Notes: generated by a model from the letters alone, not told the origin. Counted from the first letter of the stretch, positions 36,701-44,332 are shown. The stretch: 64,000 nucleotides of DNA from SLRI01 sp964402505 (GCA_964402505.1 CAYOCP010000020.1:17254-81253), one strand, 5' to 3'. Numbers and translations: made by a program.

Positions 36701-36948
36701 TCGACGCCGTCGATGCTCTTGATGATGGTTTCCAGCGGCTCGGTGACGAGCTTGACGGCGTCCTCCGCCTCGAGGCCGTTGGCCTGAACGCGGATGTCCA
36801 CCATCGGCACGGAAATCTGCGGTTCCTCCTCGCGCGGCAGCATGACCAGGGCGATGAGCCCGAGGGCCAGGGACGCGAGCAGGAAGAGCGGCGTCAGCGG
36901 CGAGGCGATGAAGAACCGGGTGAGGCCGCCGGCGATCCCGAGCTTCAC
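33727..36948 (-). CDS. RND efflux pump inner-membrane subunit (HAE type)
   Basis: 1073 residues from the GTG at 36948, which overlaps the adaptor stop (GTGA). Twelve-helix RND layout with two large periplasmic loops. Helix 4 carries FSIGILVDDAIVVIENIARHW, whose paired Asp are the proton relay; the VDDAIVVIEN form places it with HAE-type exporters of hydrophobic compounds rather than HME metal pumps (DFGxxxDGAVV). A His/Gly-rich stretch (GGAHNGAHGHGG) sits in the central cytoplasmic loop. It drives export with the adaptor upstream; no TolC-like gene is in the operon. Confidence 0.9.
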   Translation of the reverse strand: MKLGIAGGLTRFFIASPLTPLFLLASLALGLIALVMLPREEEPQISVPMVDIRVQANGLEAEDAVKLVTEPLETIIKSIDGVEHVYSQTEDDGAVVTARFLVGTDADAAILRVHEKIRANMDRIPVGIPEPLIVGRGIDDVAIVVVTLTPTPDAAGSWNANGLTRLARELQVEVLKLPDIGLTYIVGEQPEEIRVEPDPELLSLYGITLQQLAAKIAGANRSFQVGRVREMGEQRTLVAGQTLQSLSAIGNLLLTARDGRPVYVRDVGTVVLATEPNEARVTHVRKTAAGLARTPAVSLAIAKRPGTNAVVIAHAIVERLERARGQIFPAEVEMTVTRDYGETANEKANELLLHLGLATVSIVVLVGFAIGWREALVVAVVIPTTILLTLFASWIMGYTLNRVSLFALIFSIGILVDDAIVVIENIARHWAMRDGRPRAQAAIEAVAEVGNPTIVATLTVVAALLPMLFVSGMMGPYMSPIPANASAAMLFSFFVAVIVTPWLMTKVGGGAHNGAHGHGGAQGGRLGRAYVATAEPVLRTRRRAWAFLLAVGVLTLASLGLFYTQDVTVKLLPFDNKADLQVVVDLPKGSSVEDTDRTLQAMVERLAPVAEVASFQAYAGTAAPFNFNGLVRHYYLRSEPERGDLAVNLVEKGERSRASHDIALELRRRLQELPLPGGTVVKVVEPPPGPPVLGTLLAEIYGPDPETRRAVATRVREAFEAVPFIVDVEDSFRNRPQRVRLAIDQDNLEYYRVEQGDVYDTIRTLGAGTTVGYSYRGGGRQPIPIRLAMSKSERVVNERTLATPVPANALPGDRAIVELGDVVSVSRERASYPIFRHNGRAAEMVMGELAGAFEAPVYGMLAVADAIARADWGGSAKPAIALHGQPDDEQHPTLLWDGEWEVTWVTFRDMGAAFMVAILGIYILVVAQFDSFRLPLVILTPIPLTFIGIMLGHWLFDAPFTATSMIGFIALAGIIVRNSILLVDFIRHARAPERPLLEVLLEAGAIRFKPILLTALAAMIGAAVILTDPIFQGLAISLLFGLASSTALTVLVIPAIYVVLRGDRRPSHEQMKP

Positions 36949-37967
36949 GGCTCCCGGTCCGGCATCACGATCCGGTCGCCGGAGCGGAGCCCGGTCAGCA
37001 CCTCGACGCGCGGGCCATCGTCGGTGGGGACCGTCTCGCCGAGGATCACGGCAAGCTCGATCGGCCCGTTTTCCATTGCCACCCGCACGTAGTCGATGCC
37101 GTGACGGACCGTCACGGCCTCCTCGGGAACGGCGATGACCGATCGCTGGCCGACCGGAATCCATACCAATGTACGCTCGTTGACGAAATAGTCGCCGATC
37201 CCGTCAAACTCGACATCGGCGACGACACGGCCGTTCGCGATTTCCGGATAGACCTTGGCGACGCGGCCGGGACGTGCCTGGGCGAGGCCGCCGCTCGTTG
37301 CCGGCGAAAGGCCGCGCCGGCCGATCCGCACCAAGGCATCCTCCCTGATCTCTTTGGCGTGCCGTTCGGGAAGCGACAGGCGCAGGTAATAGCGACCGCT
37401 GGCGATGCGTGCGATCTCCTCCCCCGGCAGCACCACCGAGCCGAGCGTGACGGACACCGTGAGCGCCCGCCCGTCGGCCGGCGCCAGCACTTCGCCCTCG
37501 CGCGTCCGCTGCTCGACGACAGCCTTCTCGGCCTGTGCCGCTGCGACCTGATTGACGATGACGTCGAACTGCGTTTGGGCCTGGTCGAGGCGAAACCGGG
37601 TCCCGGCACCGCGGGCGAGGAGCTGCTGCGCCCGGTCGAGCTCGGTGCGCGCATTCTCGAGCTGCGAATTCAGCGCCTCGATCCTCGCGGTCGCGGCGTT
37701 CAGCTCGAGTGCCAGCTTGTCGTCGACGACATTCGCAAGAACGTCGCCTTCCTTCACCTCGGCGCCTTCCGTGACCCGGATGGCGCGGATCGAGCCCCCG
37801 ATGCGGGCGCGCGCCGGCACCACCCTTCTGGCTTCCACCTGACCGAATACGGCCTTCATCTCCAGGACCGTGACGGGACTGACGATATGTTCCGCCGCGG
37901 CCGCCGGTGCCATGCCGGCGAGCAGCGCCAGGATCGTCAGGCAGCCGAGACCGGCGGCGCGGGGCAT
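36945..37967 (-). CDS. RND efflux periplasmic adaptor
   Basis: 340 residues with a Sec signal peptide (MPRAAGLGCLTILALLAGMAPAAAA). The typical adaptor order follows: half lipoyl motif (GGSIRAIRVTEGAEVKEGDVLA), coiled-coil hairpin (about 85-155, rich in Glu, Gln, Arg), second half lipoyl motif (LAPADGRALTVSVTLGS), beta-barrel and a C-terminal membrane-proximal domain. It bridges the RND pump to an outer-membrane channel. An unusual 33-bp palindrome lies just before its start. The pump gene overlaps its stop. Confidence 0.9.
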   Translation of the reverse strand: MPRAAGLGCLTILALLAGMAPAAAAEHIVSPVTVLEMKAVFGQVEARRVVPARARIGGSIRAIRVTEGAEVKEGDVLANVVDDKLALELNAATARIEALNSQLENARTELDRAQQLLARGAGTRFRLDQAQTQFDVIVNQVAAAQAEKAVVEQRTREGEVLAPADGRALTVSVTLGSVVLPGEEIARIASGRYYLRLSLPERHAKEIREDALVRIGRRGLSPATSGGLAQARPGRVAKVYPEIANGRVVADVEFDGIGDYFVNERTLVWIPVGQRSVIAVPEEAVTVRHGIDYVRVAMENGPIELAVILGETVPTDDGPRVEVLTGLRSGDRIVMPDREP

Positions 37968-37987
37968 GGTCGCTTCCTTCGGGCAGG

Positions 37988-38020
37988 CGGAATGTTGCGC
38001 GCCCGGCGCGCAACGTTCCG
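37988..38020 (-). other. 33-bp near-perfect palindrome inside the RND operon
   Basis: CGGAATGTTGCGCGCC (37988-38003) and GGCGCGCAACGTTCCG (38005-38020) are inverted copies with one mismatch around a single C. It fills most of the 70-bp gap between the DUF2892 gene and the adaptor gene. The minus-strand RNA would form a very stable hairpin with one A-C mismatch and no following U-tract, so it suggests attenuation, mRNA processing or a protein-binding site rather than a standard terminator. Confidence 0.7.
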
Positions 38021-38037
38021 GCAGTGGCGAGGCGCCA

Positions 38038-38241
38038 TCAGGTGAACGCGCACCCGCTCCTCAGGCCGAGCATCTTGAACAGCCTGGCGACGGGGCAGAA
38101 GCCGCTCACCGAGGCCTGCATGAGATTGAGCCCGACGAAGGCGGTCAGCAGATACCAGTAAGGCGACACGTAGAAGCCGAGCGCCAGCGACAGCAGCACC
38201 ATGAAGCCGGCGAACAGCATGACGGCACGGTCGATCGACAT
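38038..38241 (-). CDS. DUF2892 (YgaP-like) inner-membrane protein
   Basis: 67 residues from the ATG at 38241, with GGGGTGAGGAG directly upstream. It has two membrane helices: AVMLFAGFMVLLSLALGFYV, then WYLLTAFVGLNLMQASVSGF, followed by CPVARLFKMLGL and a terminal GCAF. The N-terminal SIDRAV and FCP..RL motifs are those of DUF2892 proteins, which are often found with rhodaneses or persulfide enzymes and ArsR-type regulators. Here it is the first gene of a unit continuing into the RND adaptor and pump, behind the ATATTC operator at 38373-38392. Confidence 0.82.
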   Translation of the reverse strand: MSIDRAVMLFAGFMVLLSLALGFYVSPYWYLLTAFVGLNLMQASVSGFCPVARLFKMLGLRSGCAFT

Positions 38242-38372
38242 CTCCTCACCCCTTTCCCTGTTGTGAGCGACAACCCGGTGAACCGGGCTCGATCGCCAGC
38301 GCGCCCTTTCGAGGCCCGATGACCGTGCGGCCTGTGGCATGGCGCATGGCTGCAGGATCGATCCCGTGTTTA

Positions 38373-38392
38373 ATATTCATATTCACGAATAT
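38373..38392 (-). promoter_or_regulatory. ATATTC repeat/dyad, probable ArsR-type operator
   Basis: Three ATATTC units occur: two in direct tandem (38373-38378, 38379-38384) and one inverted as GAATAT (38387-38392), the last two forming the perfect dyad ATATTC-AC-GAATAT. This is a rare AT-rich island in a GC-rich genome. AT-rich dyads of this size are bound by ArsR/SmtB-family repressors such as BigR, which commonly control DUF2892 genes. It lies 132-151 bp before the DUF2892 start. No ArsR gene is in the window. Confidence 0.55.
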
Positions 38393-38500
38393 AAAATGGA
38401 GCGAGCGGATGTCAAGCCGCCAAGGCTGGCGGCCGCCTGTCCTGCCGTCAGGCCGGGCCGATGCCGCGCCGCGTCGTCACCGTCGGGGGCGTGCCCTCCC

Positions 38501-39577
38501 CTACTCCACCGGGCGGCTCAGCAGGTCCGTGTACATCGTCCAGAAGCGGTCGAGGTCGATGCGGCGGATGATGGTGGCGGGCTGGGTGCCGGTGGGCGGG
38601 TTCTTTGCGTACCCGAGGGAGCGGCCGTAATCGGGGCCGAACTGGGCGTCGACGTCGAGATGGACCTCGATGCTGTCGGTGACGATGGAGGGGTCGAGCA
38701 GCCAGGCCACGGCGATTGTGTCCCAGACATAGGCGGTGGCTTCGGGGTCGTCGGCGAAGCGCTTGCCGTAGGTGGCCTCGAACATCCGCGCCACCACCGT
38801 GTCGGCGCTGGTGATCCGGTCGAACACCTCCTTGTCGAAGGCGGCGGTGTCGGTCACGTCGAGCGGTATCACGATGTGCTCGATGGGGGCGCGGACCACG
38901 ATCCTCGCGGCCTCGGGGTCGAACCACCAGTTGAACTCGGCGGCCGGCGTGACGTTGCCCGGCACCTCGACGGCCCCGCCCATGTAGACGATGCGCTTGA
39001 TGAGCGGGATGATGGCGGGATCGGTGCGGATGGCGAGGGCGAGGTTCGTGAGCGGTCCGACGGCGAGGATGGTGACCTCATCGGGATTCGCCTTGATGGT
39101 GTCGATGAGCCAGGCGACCGCGTTCTCGTCGCTCGCCTCGACTTTTTGCGCGAATCCGTCCGGCGGAGCCACGAGATCGTCCCTGTTCCTGGGCTCGGGC
39201 TTGCGCCAGGCACCCGAGTAGCCCTTGCCGAACAGGGCCTGCTCGGCCTCGAGCGGGGCGGGATCGTGCAGCAGCGGGTCGTTGGCGCCGGCATGGATCT
39301 CGACCTTGCCGGCGAGACCCATGCGCTCGACCGCGCGCTCGGCGTCGGCGACCTCCTGCATGAGCCACTGGTTGCCGCTGACGACGCTGATGCCGAGGAG
39401 GTCGATCTTTCCCTCCTTCATCGCCTGGGCGAGCATGACGAAGGCCTGCCCGTCATCGCCCATGGTGTTGAAGTCGGTGTCGAAGATCACCTTCTCCTGG
39501 GCCAGGGCCGTGCTGCCGAGGCCGATGAGGGCGGCGGTCGCGGCGGCCGCGATGGTGCCCCTGATCCTGCAACGCAT
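38501..39577 (-). CDS. Periplasmic nucleoside hydrolase
   Basis: 358 residues from the ATG at 39577, preceded by GGGGAGGA. A Sec signal peptide ends at ALAQ near residue 27. The mature enzyme starts VIFDTDFNTMGDDGQA, the Ca-binding DTD...DD motif of IunH/nucleoside hydrolases, though with a three-residue longer spacing than the usual DTDxGxDDA. VAVGPLTNLALA, EFNWWFDPEAA and the catalytic His region PLDVT are also present. It would cleave ribonucleosides to base and ribose outside the cytoplasm. It follows the sit operon by 55 bp on the same strand. Confidence 0.85.
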   Translation of the reverse strand: MRCRIRGTIAAAATAALIGLGSTALAQEKVIFDTDFNTMGDDGQAFVMLAQAMKEGKIDLLGISVVSGNQWLMQEVADAERAVERMGLAGKVEIHAGANDPLLHDPAPLEAEQALFGKGYSGAWRKPEPRNRDDLVAPPDGFAQKVEASDENAVAWLIDTIKANPDEVTILAVGPLTNLALAIRTDPAIIPLIKRIVYMGGAVEVPGNVTPAAEFNWWFDPEAARIVVRAPIEHIVIPLDVTDTAAFDKEVFDRITSADTVVARMFEATYGKRFADDPEATAYVWDTIAVAWLLDPSIVTDSIEVHLDVDAQFGPDYGRSLGYAKNPPTGTQPATIIRRIDLDRFWTMYTDLLSRPVE

Positions 39578-39632
39578 GATTGTCCTCCCCGAGCTGGCGC
39601 TGAACTCAGGATCGATCAAAGCGCCGTGCCGA

Positions 39633-40487
39633 TCAAGCGGTTCCGCGCTTCAGCCAGGCGCGGGACGAGTGACGGCGCGTCAGGTGCAGGCGGCGCAGGA
39701 AGGCCAGGACGAAGAGCGTGGTCAGCACGAGCACGATGGTGGCGGCGGGCGAGCTGTCGAGGAAGAAGCTGAGATAGGTGCCGAGCAGCATGGCGGCGAG
39801 GCAGACGCCGACCGAGGCGACGAGCATCCAGCCGAAGCTGCGCACGGCGAGAAAGGCGATGGCACCGGGCGTCACCAGAAGGGCCACCGCGAGGATCAGC
39901 CCGACCGAGGTCAGGGTGGCGACGATGGTGAGCGAGAGGCTGGCGAGGAGGCCGTAATGCAGGAGCCGCGTCGGCAGGCCCGAGGCGCGCGCCTGCGCCG
40001 GGTCGAAGGCGTGGAGCAGGAGGTCCTTCCACTTGAGGACGAGAAGCGCCGAGACGGCGAGCGAAATCAGCCCCGAGGTCCAGAGATCCCCCGCGCCCAC
40101 GCCCAGCATGTTGCCGAAGAGGACGTGGTCGAGGTGCTCGCTCGTGTGGATCGAGGTGTAGAGGATGATGCCGATGCCGAACATGCCGGAGAAGACCACG
40201 CCCATCACGGTGTCCTGCTTGATCCTGCTGTTGTGGGAGAGGTAGCCCGTGGCGAGGGCACAGGTCATGCCGGCGGCGAAGGCGCCGATGATCAAAGGCA
40301 GGCCGAGGATCCAGGCGAGAACGATGCCCGGCAGGGTGGCATGGCTCACGGCATCGCCCATCAGCGCCCAGCCCTTGAGCACGAGGAAGCAGGAGAGGAG
40401 GGCCGTCGGCGGGGCGACCAGGAGGACGATCCAGAAGGCGTTCCGCATGAACGGGAACTGGAACGGCAGGAGCAGGGTCTCGAGCAT
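39633..40487 (-). CDS. sitD: Mn/Fe ABC transporter permease SitD
   Basis: 284 residues from the ATG at 40487, which shares one base with the stop of the upstream permease (TGATG). About eight or nine helices of the ABC-3 family: WALMGDAVSHATLPGIVLAWILGLP is the ATPase-contact and early-helix signature. LLVTPGAIAFL lies late in the sequence. It forms a heterodimeric pore with the preceding permease; the two share the WSLIGDALSHSV / WALMGDAVSHAT motif but have diverged elsewhere. It is the last gene of sitABCD. Confidence 0.9.
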   Translation of the reverse strand: MLETLLLPFQFPFMRNAFWIVLLVAPPTALLSCFLVLKGWALMGDAVSHATLPGIVLAWILGLPLIIGAFAAGMTCALATGYLSHNSRIKQDTVMGVVFSGMFGIGIILYTSIHTSEHLDHVLFGNMLGVGAGDLWTSGLISLAVSALLVLKWKDLLLHAFDPAQARASGLPTRLLHYGLLASLSLTIVATLTSVGLILAVALLVTPGAIAFLAVRSFGWMLVASVGVCLAAMLLGTYLSFFLDSSPAATIVLVLTTLFVLAFLRRLHLTRRHSSRAWLKRGTA

Positions 40488-41386
40488 CAGCGCCAGGCTC
40501 CGCGAGCACCCGGAGGCGAATCGGCGGGGACCGGACGGGCGATCCCTTGCGCGGCCTTCCGACGCGCCGCCAAAATCCCGTGCTTGGGGGCGAAAACGAA
40601 GGCCGCGAGGAAGATCAGGGTCTGCAGGGCGACGATGACGCCGCCGGTGGCGCCGTCCAGAAAGTAGCTCAGATACGCGCCGACGAAGCTCGTCGCCACG
40701 CCGATCGCGACGGCGAGCGCGATCAGGCGCGGGAAGCGGTCGGAGAGCAGGTAGGCGGTGGCACCCGGCGTCACCACCATGGCGATGACGAGAAAGGCGC
40801 CGACCGTCATCATCGCCGCCACCACGGCCGCGGAGAGCAGGACAAAGAAGACGGCGCGCAGAAGATCGGGCTGGAGCCCGATCGTCCGCGCATGGCTCTC
40901 GTCGAAGAAGGTCACCATCAGGTCCTTCCACTTCGCCAGGAGGATGGCGAGCGAGACGACGCCGATGATGGCGAGCTGCGCCGTGTCCTCGGGCGTGATG
41001 GCGAGGATGTTGCCCATGACGATGGTCTGGATGCTGACCGACATGGGGCTGAGCGAGACCATGAAGAGGCCGAGGCCGAAGAAGGAGGTGAAGATGATGC
41101 CGATGATCACGTCGATCTTGAGCCCCGAGCGCCCCGAGAGGAAGAGCATGGCGCCTGCGGCGAGGCCGCCGGCGAGGAAGGCGCCGAGCGCGAAGGGCAG
41201 GCCCAGCATGTAGGCGCCGGCCACGCCCGGGACGACCGAGTGGCTGAGCGCGTCGCCGATCAGGGACCAGCCCTTGAGCATCAGATAGGCGGAGAGGAAG
41301 GCGCACACGCCGCCGACCAGGGCCGAGACCCACATCGCGTTGGTCATGTAGCCGTAGCCGAAGGGCTCGAGCAGAAGGTCGATCAT
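40487..41386 (-). CDS. sitC: Mn/Fe ABC transporter permease SitC
   Basis: 299 residues, ABC-3 permease with eight or nine helices. It contains KGWSLIGDALSHSVVPGVAGAYMLGLP and VVTPGATAYLL, and its N-terminal FGYGYMTNAMWVSALVGGVCAFLS is typical of SitC/MntB. The start overlaps the ATPase stop (ATGA at 41383-41386). It transports Mn(II), and often Fe(II), across the inner membrane together with SitD. A Pro/Ala/Arg-rich tail of about 25 residues extends into the cytoplasm. Confidence 0.9.
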   Translation of the reverse strand: MIDLLLEPFGYGYMTNAMWVSALVGGVCAFLSAYLMLKGWSLIGDALSHSVVPGVAGAYMLGLPFALGAFLAGGLAAGAMLFLSGRSGLKIDVIIGIIFTSFFGLGLFMVSLSPMSVSIQTIVMGNILAITPEDTAQLAIIGVVSLAILLAKWKDLMVTFFDESHARTIGLQPDLLRAVFFVLLSAAVVAAMMTVGAFLVIAMVVTPGATAYLLSDRFPRLIALAVAIGVATSFVGAYLSYFLDGATGGVIVALQTLIFLAAFVFAPKHGILAARRKAAQGIARPVPADSPPGARGAWR

Positions 41387-42312
41387 CCTGAACGGTCGCC
41401 GCTATCGGCCGGGTCCGACGGCTCGCCGTAATGCACGAAGGGCCGCTCGTCGTCGGTGATGACGCTGATCTCGCGCCGATCGTCGTCCTCGTGGAGCTGA
41501 TCGCCGCCGAGCGTGAAGTGGCGGAGCACGCCCCCGAAGGCCCGCTCGAGATTGTCGCGGGTGAAGACCAGATCGGTCGGACCGTGGGCGAGAACGGTGC
41601 CCTTGACCAGGATGGTGCGGTCGCAGAACTCGGGCACCGAGCCCAGATTGTGGGTCGCGACCAGCATCACCCGGCCCTCGTCGCGCAGATCCCGGAGCAG
41701 CCCCACGATCTGCTCCTCGGTCTTGACGTCGACGCCGGTGAAGGGCTCGTCGAGCAGGATCACCCGCCCGTCCTGGGCGAGCGAGCGCGCGAGGAAGACG
41801 CGCTTGCGCTGGCCGCCCGAGAGCTCGCCGATCTGGCGCTGGCGCAGATGCGCCATGCCGACCCGCTCGAGCGCCTCCTCGACGGCAGCCCGATCCCGCG
41901 GCCGGGGCCGGCGCAGAAAGCCCATATGGCCGTAGCGGCCCATCATGACCACGTCCTCGACCAGCACCGGGAAGGCCCAATCGACCTCCTCGGCCTGCGG
42001 GACGTAGGCCACGAGATTGGCCCGAAGCGCCTCCCTGACCGAGCGCTCGAGAATGCGGATCTCGCCCCGCGCCAGGGGCACGAAGCCCATGATGGCCTTG
42101 AACAGGGTGGATTTGCCGGCGCCGTTGACACCGACGAGGGCGGTGATCGTCCCTTCGGGAATGGCGAAGCTCGCGTCGCGCAGGGCGGTCAGGCCGTTGC
42201 GATAGGTCACGGTGACGTCGCGGCCGAGAATGCCGCCGCCCGGGGCATCAGGGGCGGGCCGCGCCACCTTGGCGGCTTCGCGCAGCGGGCGGGTGATGGT
42301 GGACGTGCTCAC
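41383..42312 (-). CDS. sitB: Mn/Fe ABC transporter ATPase SitB
   Basis: 309 residues from the GTG at 42312, overlapping the sitA stop (GTGA). Walker A VNGAGKSTL, Q-loop VPQAEEVDW, signature LSGGQRKRVFLARSLAQ, Walker B VILLDEPFTGVD, switch His in VATHNLGS. About 45 residues after the ATPase core are acidic and His/Asp-rich (GGDQLHEDDDRRE), a tail seen in other SitB proteins. It powers the SitCD pore. Confidence 0.92.
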   Translation of the reverse strand: MSTSTITRPLREAAKVARPAPDAPGGGILGRDVTVTYRNGLTALRDASFAIPEGTITALVGVNGAGKSTLFKAIMGFVPLARGEIRILERSVREALRANLVAYVPQAEEVDWAFPVLVEDVVMMGRYGHMGFLRRPRPRDRAAVEEALERVGMAHLRQRQIGELSGGQRKRVFLARSLAQDGRVILLDEPFTGVDVKTEEQIVGLLRDLRDEGRVMLVATHNLGSVPEFCDRTILVKGTVLAHGPTDLVFTRDNLERAFGGVLRHFTLGGDQLHEDDDRREISVITDDERPFVHYGEPSDPADSGDRSG

Positions 42313-43214
42313 TCGAGCCCGGCCTCCAGGCCCTTCGCGATGGTCTCCGAGGTCACGCGCAGCAGGTCGAGATAGGTGGGCACGGGACCGTCCGGCCGCG
42401 ACAGCGAGTCGACGTAGAGGACACCGCCATAATGGGCGCCCGTCTCGCGGGCGACCTGCTCGGCGGGCGAGGTGTTGACCGTGCTCTCGCAGAAGACGAC
42501 GGGAACGTGATGCTCGCGCACGCCGTCGACCACCTTGCGGACCTGCTGGGGCGTGCCGATCTGGTCGGCGTTGATCGGCCAGAGATAGAGCTCGTGCATC
42601 CGGTAGTCGCGGGCGAGGTAGCTGAAGGCGCCCTCGCAGGTCACGAGCCAGCGCCGGTCCTCCGGAATGGCGCCGATGCGCTGGCGCAAGGGCTCGATCA
42701 CGGCGCGGATGGACTTCTTGTAGGCCTCGGCGTTGGCGGCATAGATCTCCGCGTTCGCCGGATCATGCGCCGCGAAGGCATCGCGGATGTTGTCGACATA
42801 GACGAGAGCGTTGTCGAGGCCCATCCAGGCATGGGGATTGGCCTGGCCCTCATAGGCACCCTCGGCGATCGGAATGGGATCGATGCCATCGGTCAGGGTG
42901 ACCGACGGAATGTCGCCGAGATTGGCCAGGAACTGCTCGAACCAGCGCTCGAGATTGAGGCCGTTCCACAGGATCAGGTCGGCATCGTGGGCGCGGACCA
43001 TGTCCTGCGGCGTCGGCTCGTAGCCGTGAATCTCGGCACCGGGCTTGGTGATCGAGACGACATCGGCGGCGTCGCCGGCGACGTTCTGCGCCATGTCGGC
43101 GAGGACGGTGAAGGTGGTCACCGCCTTCATCCGGTCCTCGGCCGCAGATGCTGCCGTGGCACCGATCAGCAAGAGTGCGGCCACGAGGGCCGGAAGGGAT
43201 GCGGCTCTGATCAT
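42309..43214 (-). CDS. sitA: Mn/Fe-binding periplasmic protein SitA
   Basis: 301 residues with a signal peptide (about 1-25, ending ASAAE). Cluster A-I metal-binding protein: ligand His in IHGYEPTPQD and ANPHAWMG, then TCEGAFSYLARDYRMHELYLWPINADQIGTPQQV, which is almost the same as enterobacterial SitA, and a final Asp in YVDSLS. The CEGAFSYLARDY segment separates Mn/Fe-binding SitA from zinc-binding ZnuA. First gene of sitABCD; an MntR box lies 28-41 bp before its start. Confidence 0.92.
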   Translation of the reverse strand: MIRAASLPALVAALLLIGATAASAAEDRMKAVTTFTVLADMAQNVAGDAADVVSITKPGAEIHGYEPTPQDMVRAHDADLILWNGLNLERWFEQFLANLGDIPSVTLTDGIDPIPIAEGAYEGQANPHAWMGLDNALVYVDNIRDAFAAHDPANAEIYAANAEAYKKSIRAVIEPLRQRIGAIPEDRRWLVTCEGAFSYLARDYRMHELYLWPINADQIGTPQQVRKVVDGVREHHVPVVFCESTVNTSPAEQVARETGAHYGGVLYVDSLSRPDGPVPTYLDLLRVTSETIAKGLEAGLE

Positions 43215-43241
43215 GCGCTCTCCAGGGTTCCAGCGGCGGAT

Positions 43242-43255
43242 ATAGCAACGGCTAT
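43242..43255. promoter_or_regulatory. MntR box in front of sitA
   Basis: ATAGC-AACG-GCTAT is a perfect dyad and matches the central part of the E. coli MntR consensus AACATAGCAAAGGCTATGTT. It lies 28 bp before the sitA start, where bound MntR would block transcription when manganese is plentiful. Confidence 0.8.
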
Positions 43256-43347
43256 GATACAGTCAAGGCGGTCTTTCGTTGACATGCGGCTCTTTCGGCG
43301 CCACGCCCCCGCCCGGCTGGAGTTTTTCCAAAGGACCGCGAAATTTC

Positions 43348-43361
43348 ATAGACATTGCTAA
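43348..43361. promoter_or_regulatory. Second MntR box, in front of mntR
   Basis: ATAGA-CATT-GCTAA keeps 8 of the 10 arm bases of ATAGC-N4-GCTAT and lies 52 bp before the mntR start. Together with the box at 43242 it suggests separate control of each divergent gene, including autoregulation of mntR. The weaker match predicts lower affinity. Confidence 0.6.
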
Positions 43362-43412
43362 CAAGCGCTCTATCCGGTAAGAAACTTGCCTCCTGAAGTG
43401 ACTGTTGGAGCG

Positions 43413-43898
43413 ATGACGAGAGCGCCCGCCCTGCCGTTTTCGCCGCCGGCCGAAGACGCCGGGCCGCAAGGCTCCGGCCTGATCGCCGCCGAGACCCATG
43501 TCGAGAGCTTCCGGCAGGCGCGCGCCGCACGGCGCATCGAGCTGGTCGAGGACTATGTCGAGCTGATCGCCGATCTCATCGACGACGGCGGCGAGGCCCG
43601 GCAGGTGGACATCGCGGCCCGGCTCGGCGTGGCACAGCCGACGGTCGCCAAGATGTTGAAGCGGCTCGCCGAGGAGGGGCTGATCCAGCAGCGGCCCTAT
43701 CGCGGCGTCTTCCTCACCGGGTCCGGCCGCGAGCTCGCCGAGGAGGTCCGCCGGCGCCACCAGATCGTCGAATCCTTCCTCCTCGCCCTCGGCGTCAGCG
43801 CCGACATCGCCCGGGTCGATTCGGAAGGCATCGAGCATCATGTCAGCGACGAGACCCTGGACGCCTTTCGCCGCTTCGTCGCCACCGGCGGGGGCTGA
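43413..43898 (+). CDS. mntR: Manganese-responsive regulator MntR
   Basis: 161 residues if the ATG at 43413 is the start; GGAG is only 2 nt from it, and GTG or TTG codons upstream in frame (43398, 43386) remain possible. After a loose Pro/Ala-rich 25 residues comes a DtxR-type winged helix (ARQVDIAARLGVAQPTVAKMLKRLAEEGLI). The metal-dimerisation domain follows, with RRRHQIVESFLLALGVS and DSEGIEHHVSDETLDAF, carrying the Glu, His and His metal ligands. There is no SH3 domain, as in proteobacterial MntR. It represses the divergent sitABCD operon when Mn is high. Confidence 0.9.
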   Translation: MTRAPALPFSPPAEDAGPQGSGLIAAETHVESFRQARAARRIELVEDYVELIADLIDDGGEARQVDIAARLGVAQPTVAKMLKRLAEEGLIQQRPYRGVFLTGSGRELAEEVRRRHQIVESFLLALGVSADIARVDSEGIEHHVSDETLDAFRRFVATGGG

Positions 43899-43909
43899 AG
43901 GGCCCAAGC

Positions 43910-44332
43910 TCAACCGTCGGTGGGTGCCCTGCCCCGCAGGCTCTTGATCCTCGAGCGGGCCGCCTTCGCCACGAGCCGCCGCTCGCGGCTGGCCCTGGTC
44001 GGGCGTGTGGCGCGGCGGAGGGCGGGCGGCTCCTCGGCGGCGCGGATCAGCGCCGCCAGCCGTGCGCGCGCGTCCTCGCGATTGCGCTCCTGCGTTCGGT
44101 GGCGCCGGGCCTCGATCACCAGCACGCCCTCGCGGCTCAGCCGCCGCCCCGCCTGCCGCTCGAGCCGCTCCCGCACGGCCTCCGGCAGGCTCGGCGAGCC
44201 GCGCACGTCGAAGCGAAGCTGGACGGCGGTTGCGACCTTGTTGACGTTCTGCCCGCCCGGCCCCGAGGCGCGCACGAACGTCTCGACCAGCTCGTGCTCG
44301 GGGATGGCGATGCTTTCGCTGACGATGAGCAT
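43910..44332 (-). CDS. arfB: Ribosome-rescue peptidyl-tRNA hydrolase ArfB (YaeJ)
   Basis: 140 residues from the ATG at 44332; an ATG three codons upstream is possible. It has the catalytic GGQ in FVRASGPGGQNVNKVATAVQLRF, and a basic, unstructured C-terminal tail (RATRPTRASRERRLVAKAARSRIKSLRG) that enters the empty mRNA channel. It lacks the codon-recognition domains of RF1/RF2. It frees ribosomes stalled without a stop codon. It ends 11 bp from the convergent mntR. Confidence 0.93.
   Translation of the reverse strand: MLIVSESIAIPEHELVETFVRASGPGGQNVNKVATAVQLRFDVRGSPSLPEAVRERLERQAGRRLSREGVLVIEARRHRTQERNREDARARLAALIRAAEEPPALRRATRPTRASRERRLVAKAARSRIKSLRGRAPTDG

Noticed and set aside
33727..36948. 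The RND pump as a heavy-metal (CzcA-type) exporter, given its His-rich loop
   Set aside because: The helix-4 motif is VDDAIVVIEN (HAE type) rather than DFGxxxDGAVV, and the His/Gly stretch is cytoplasmic.
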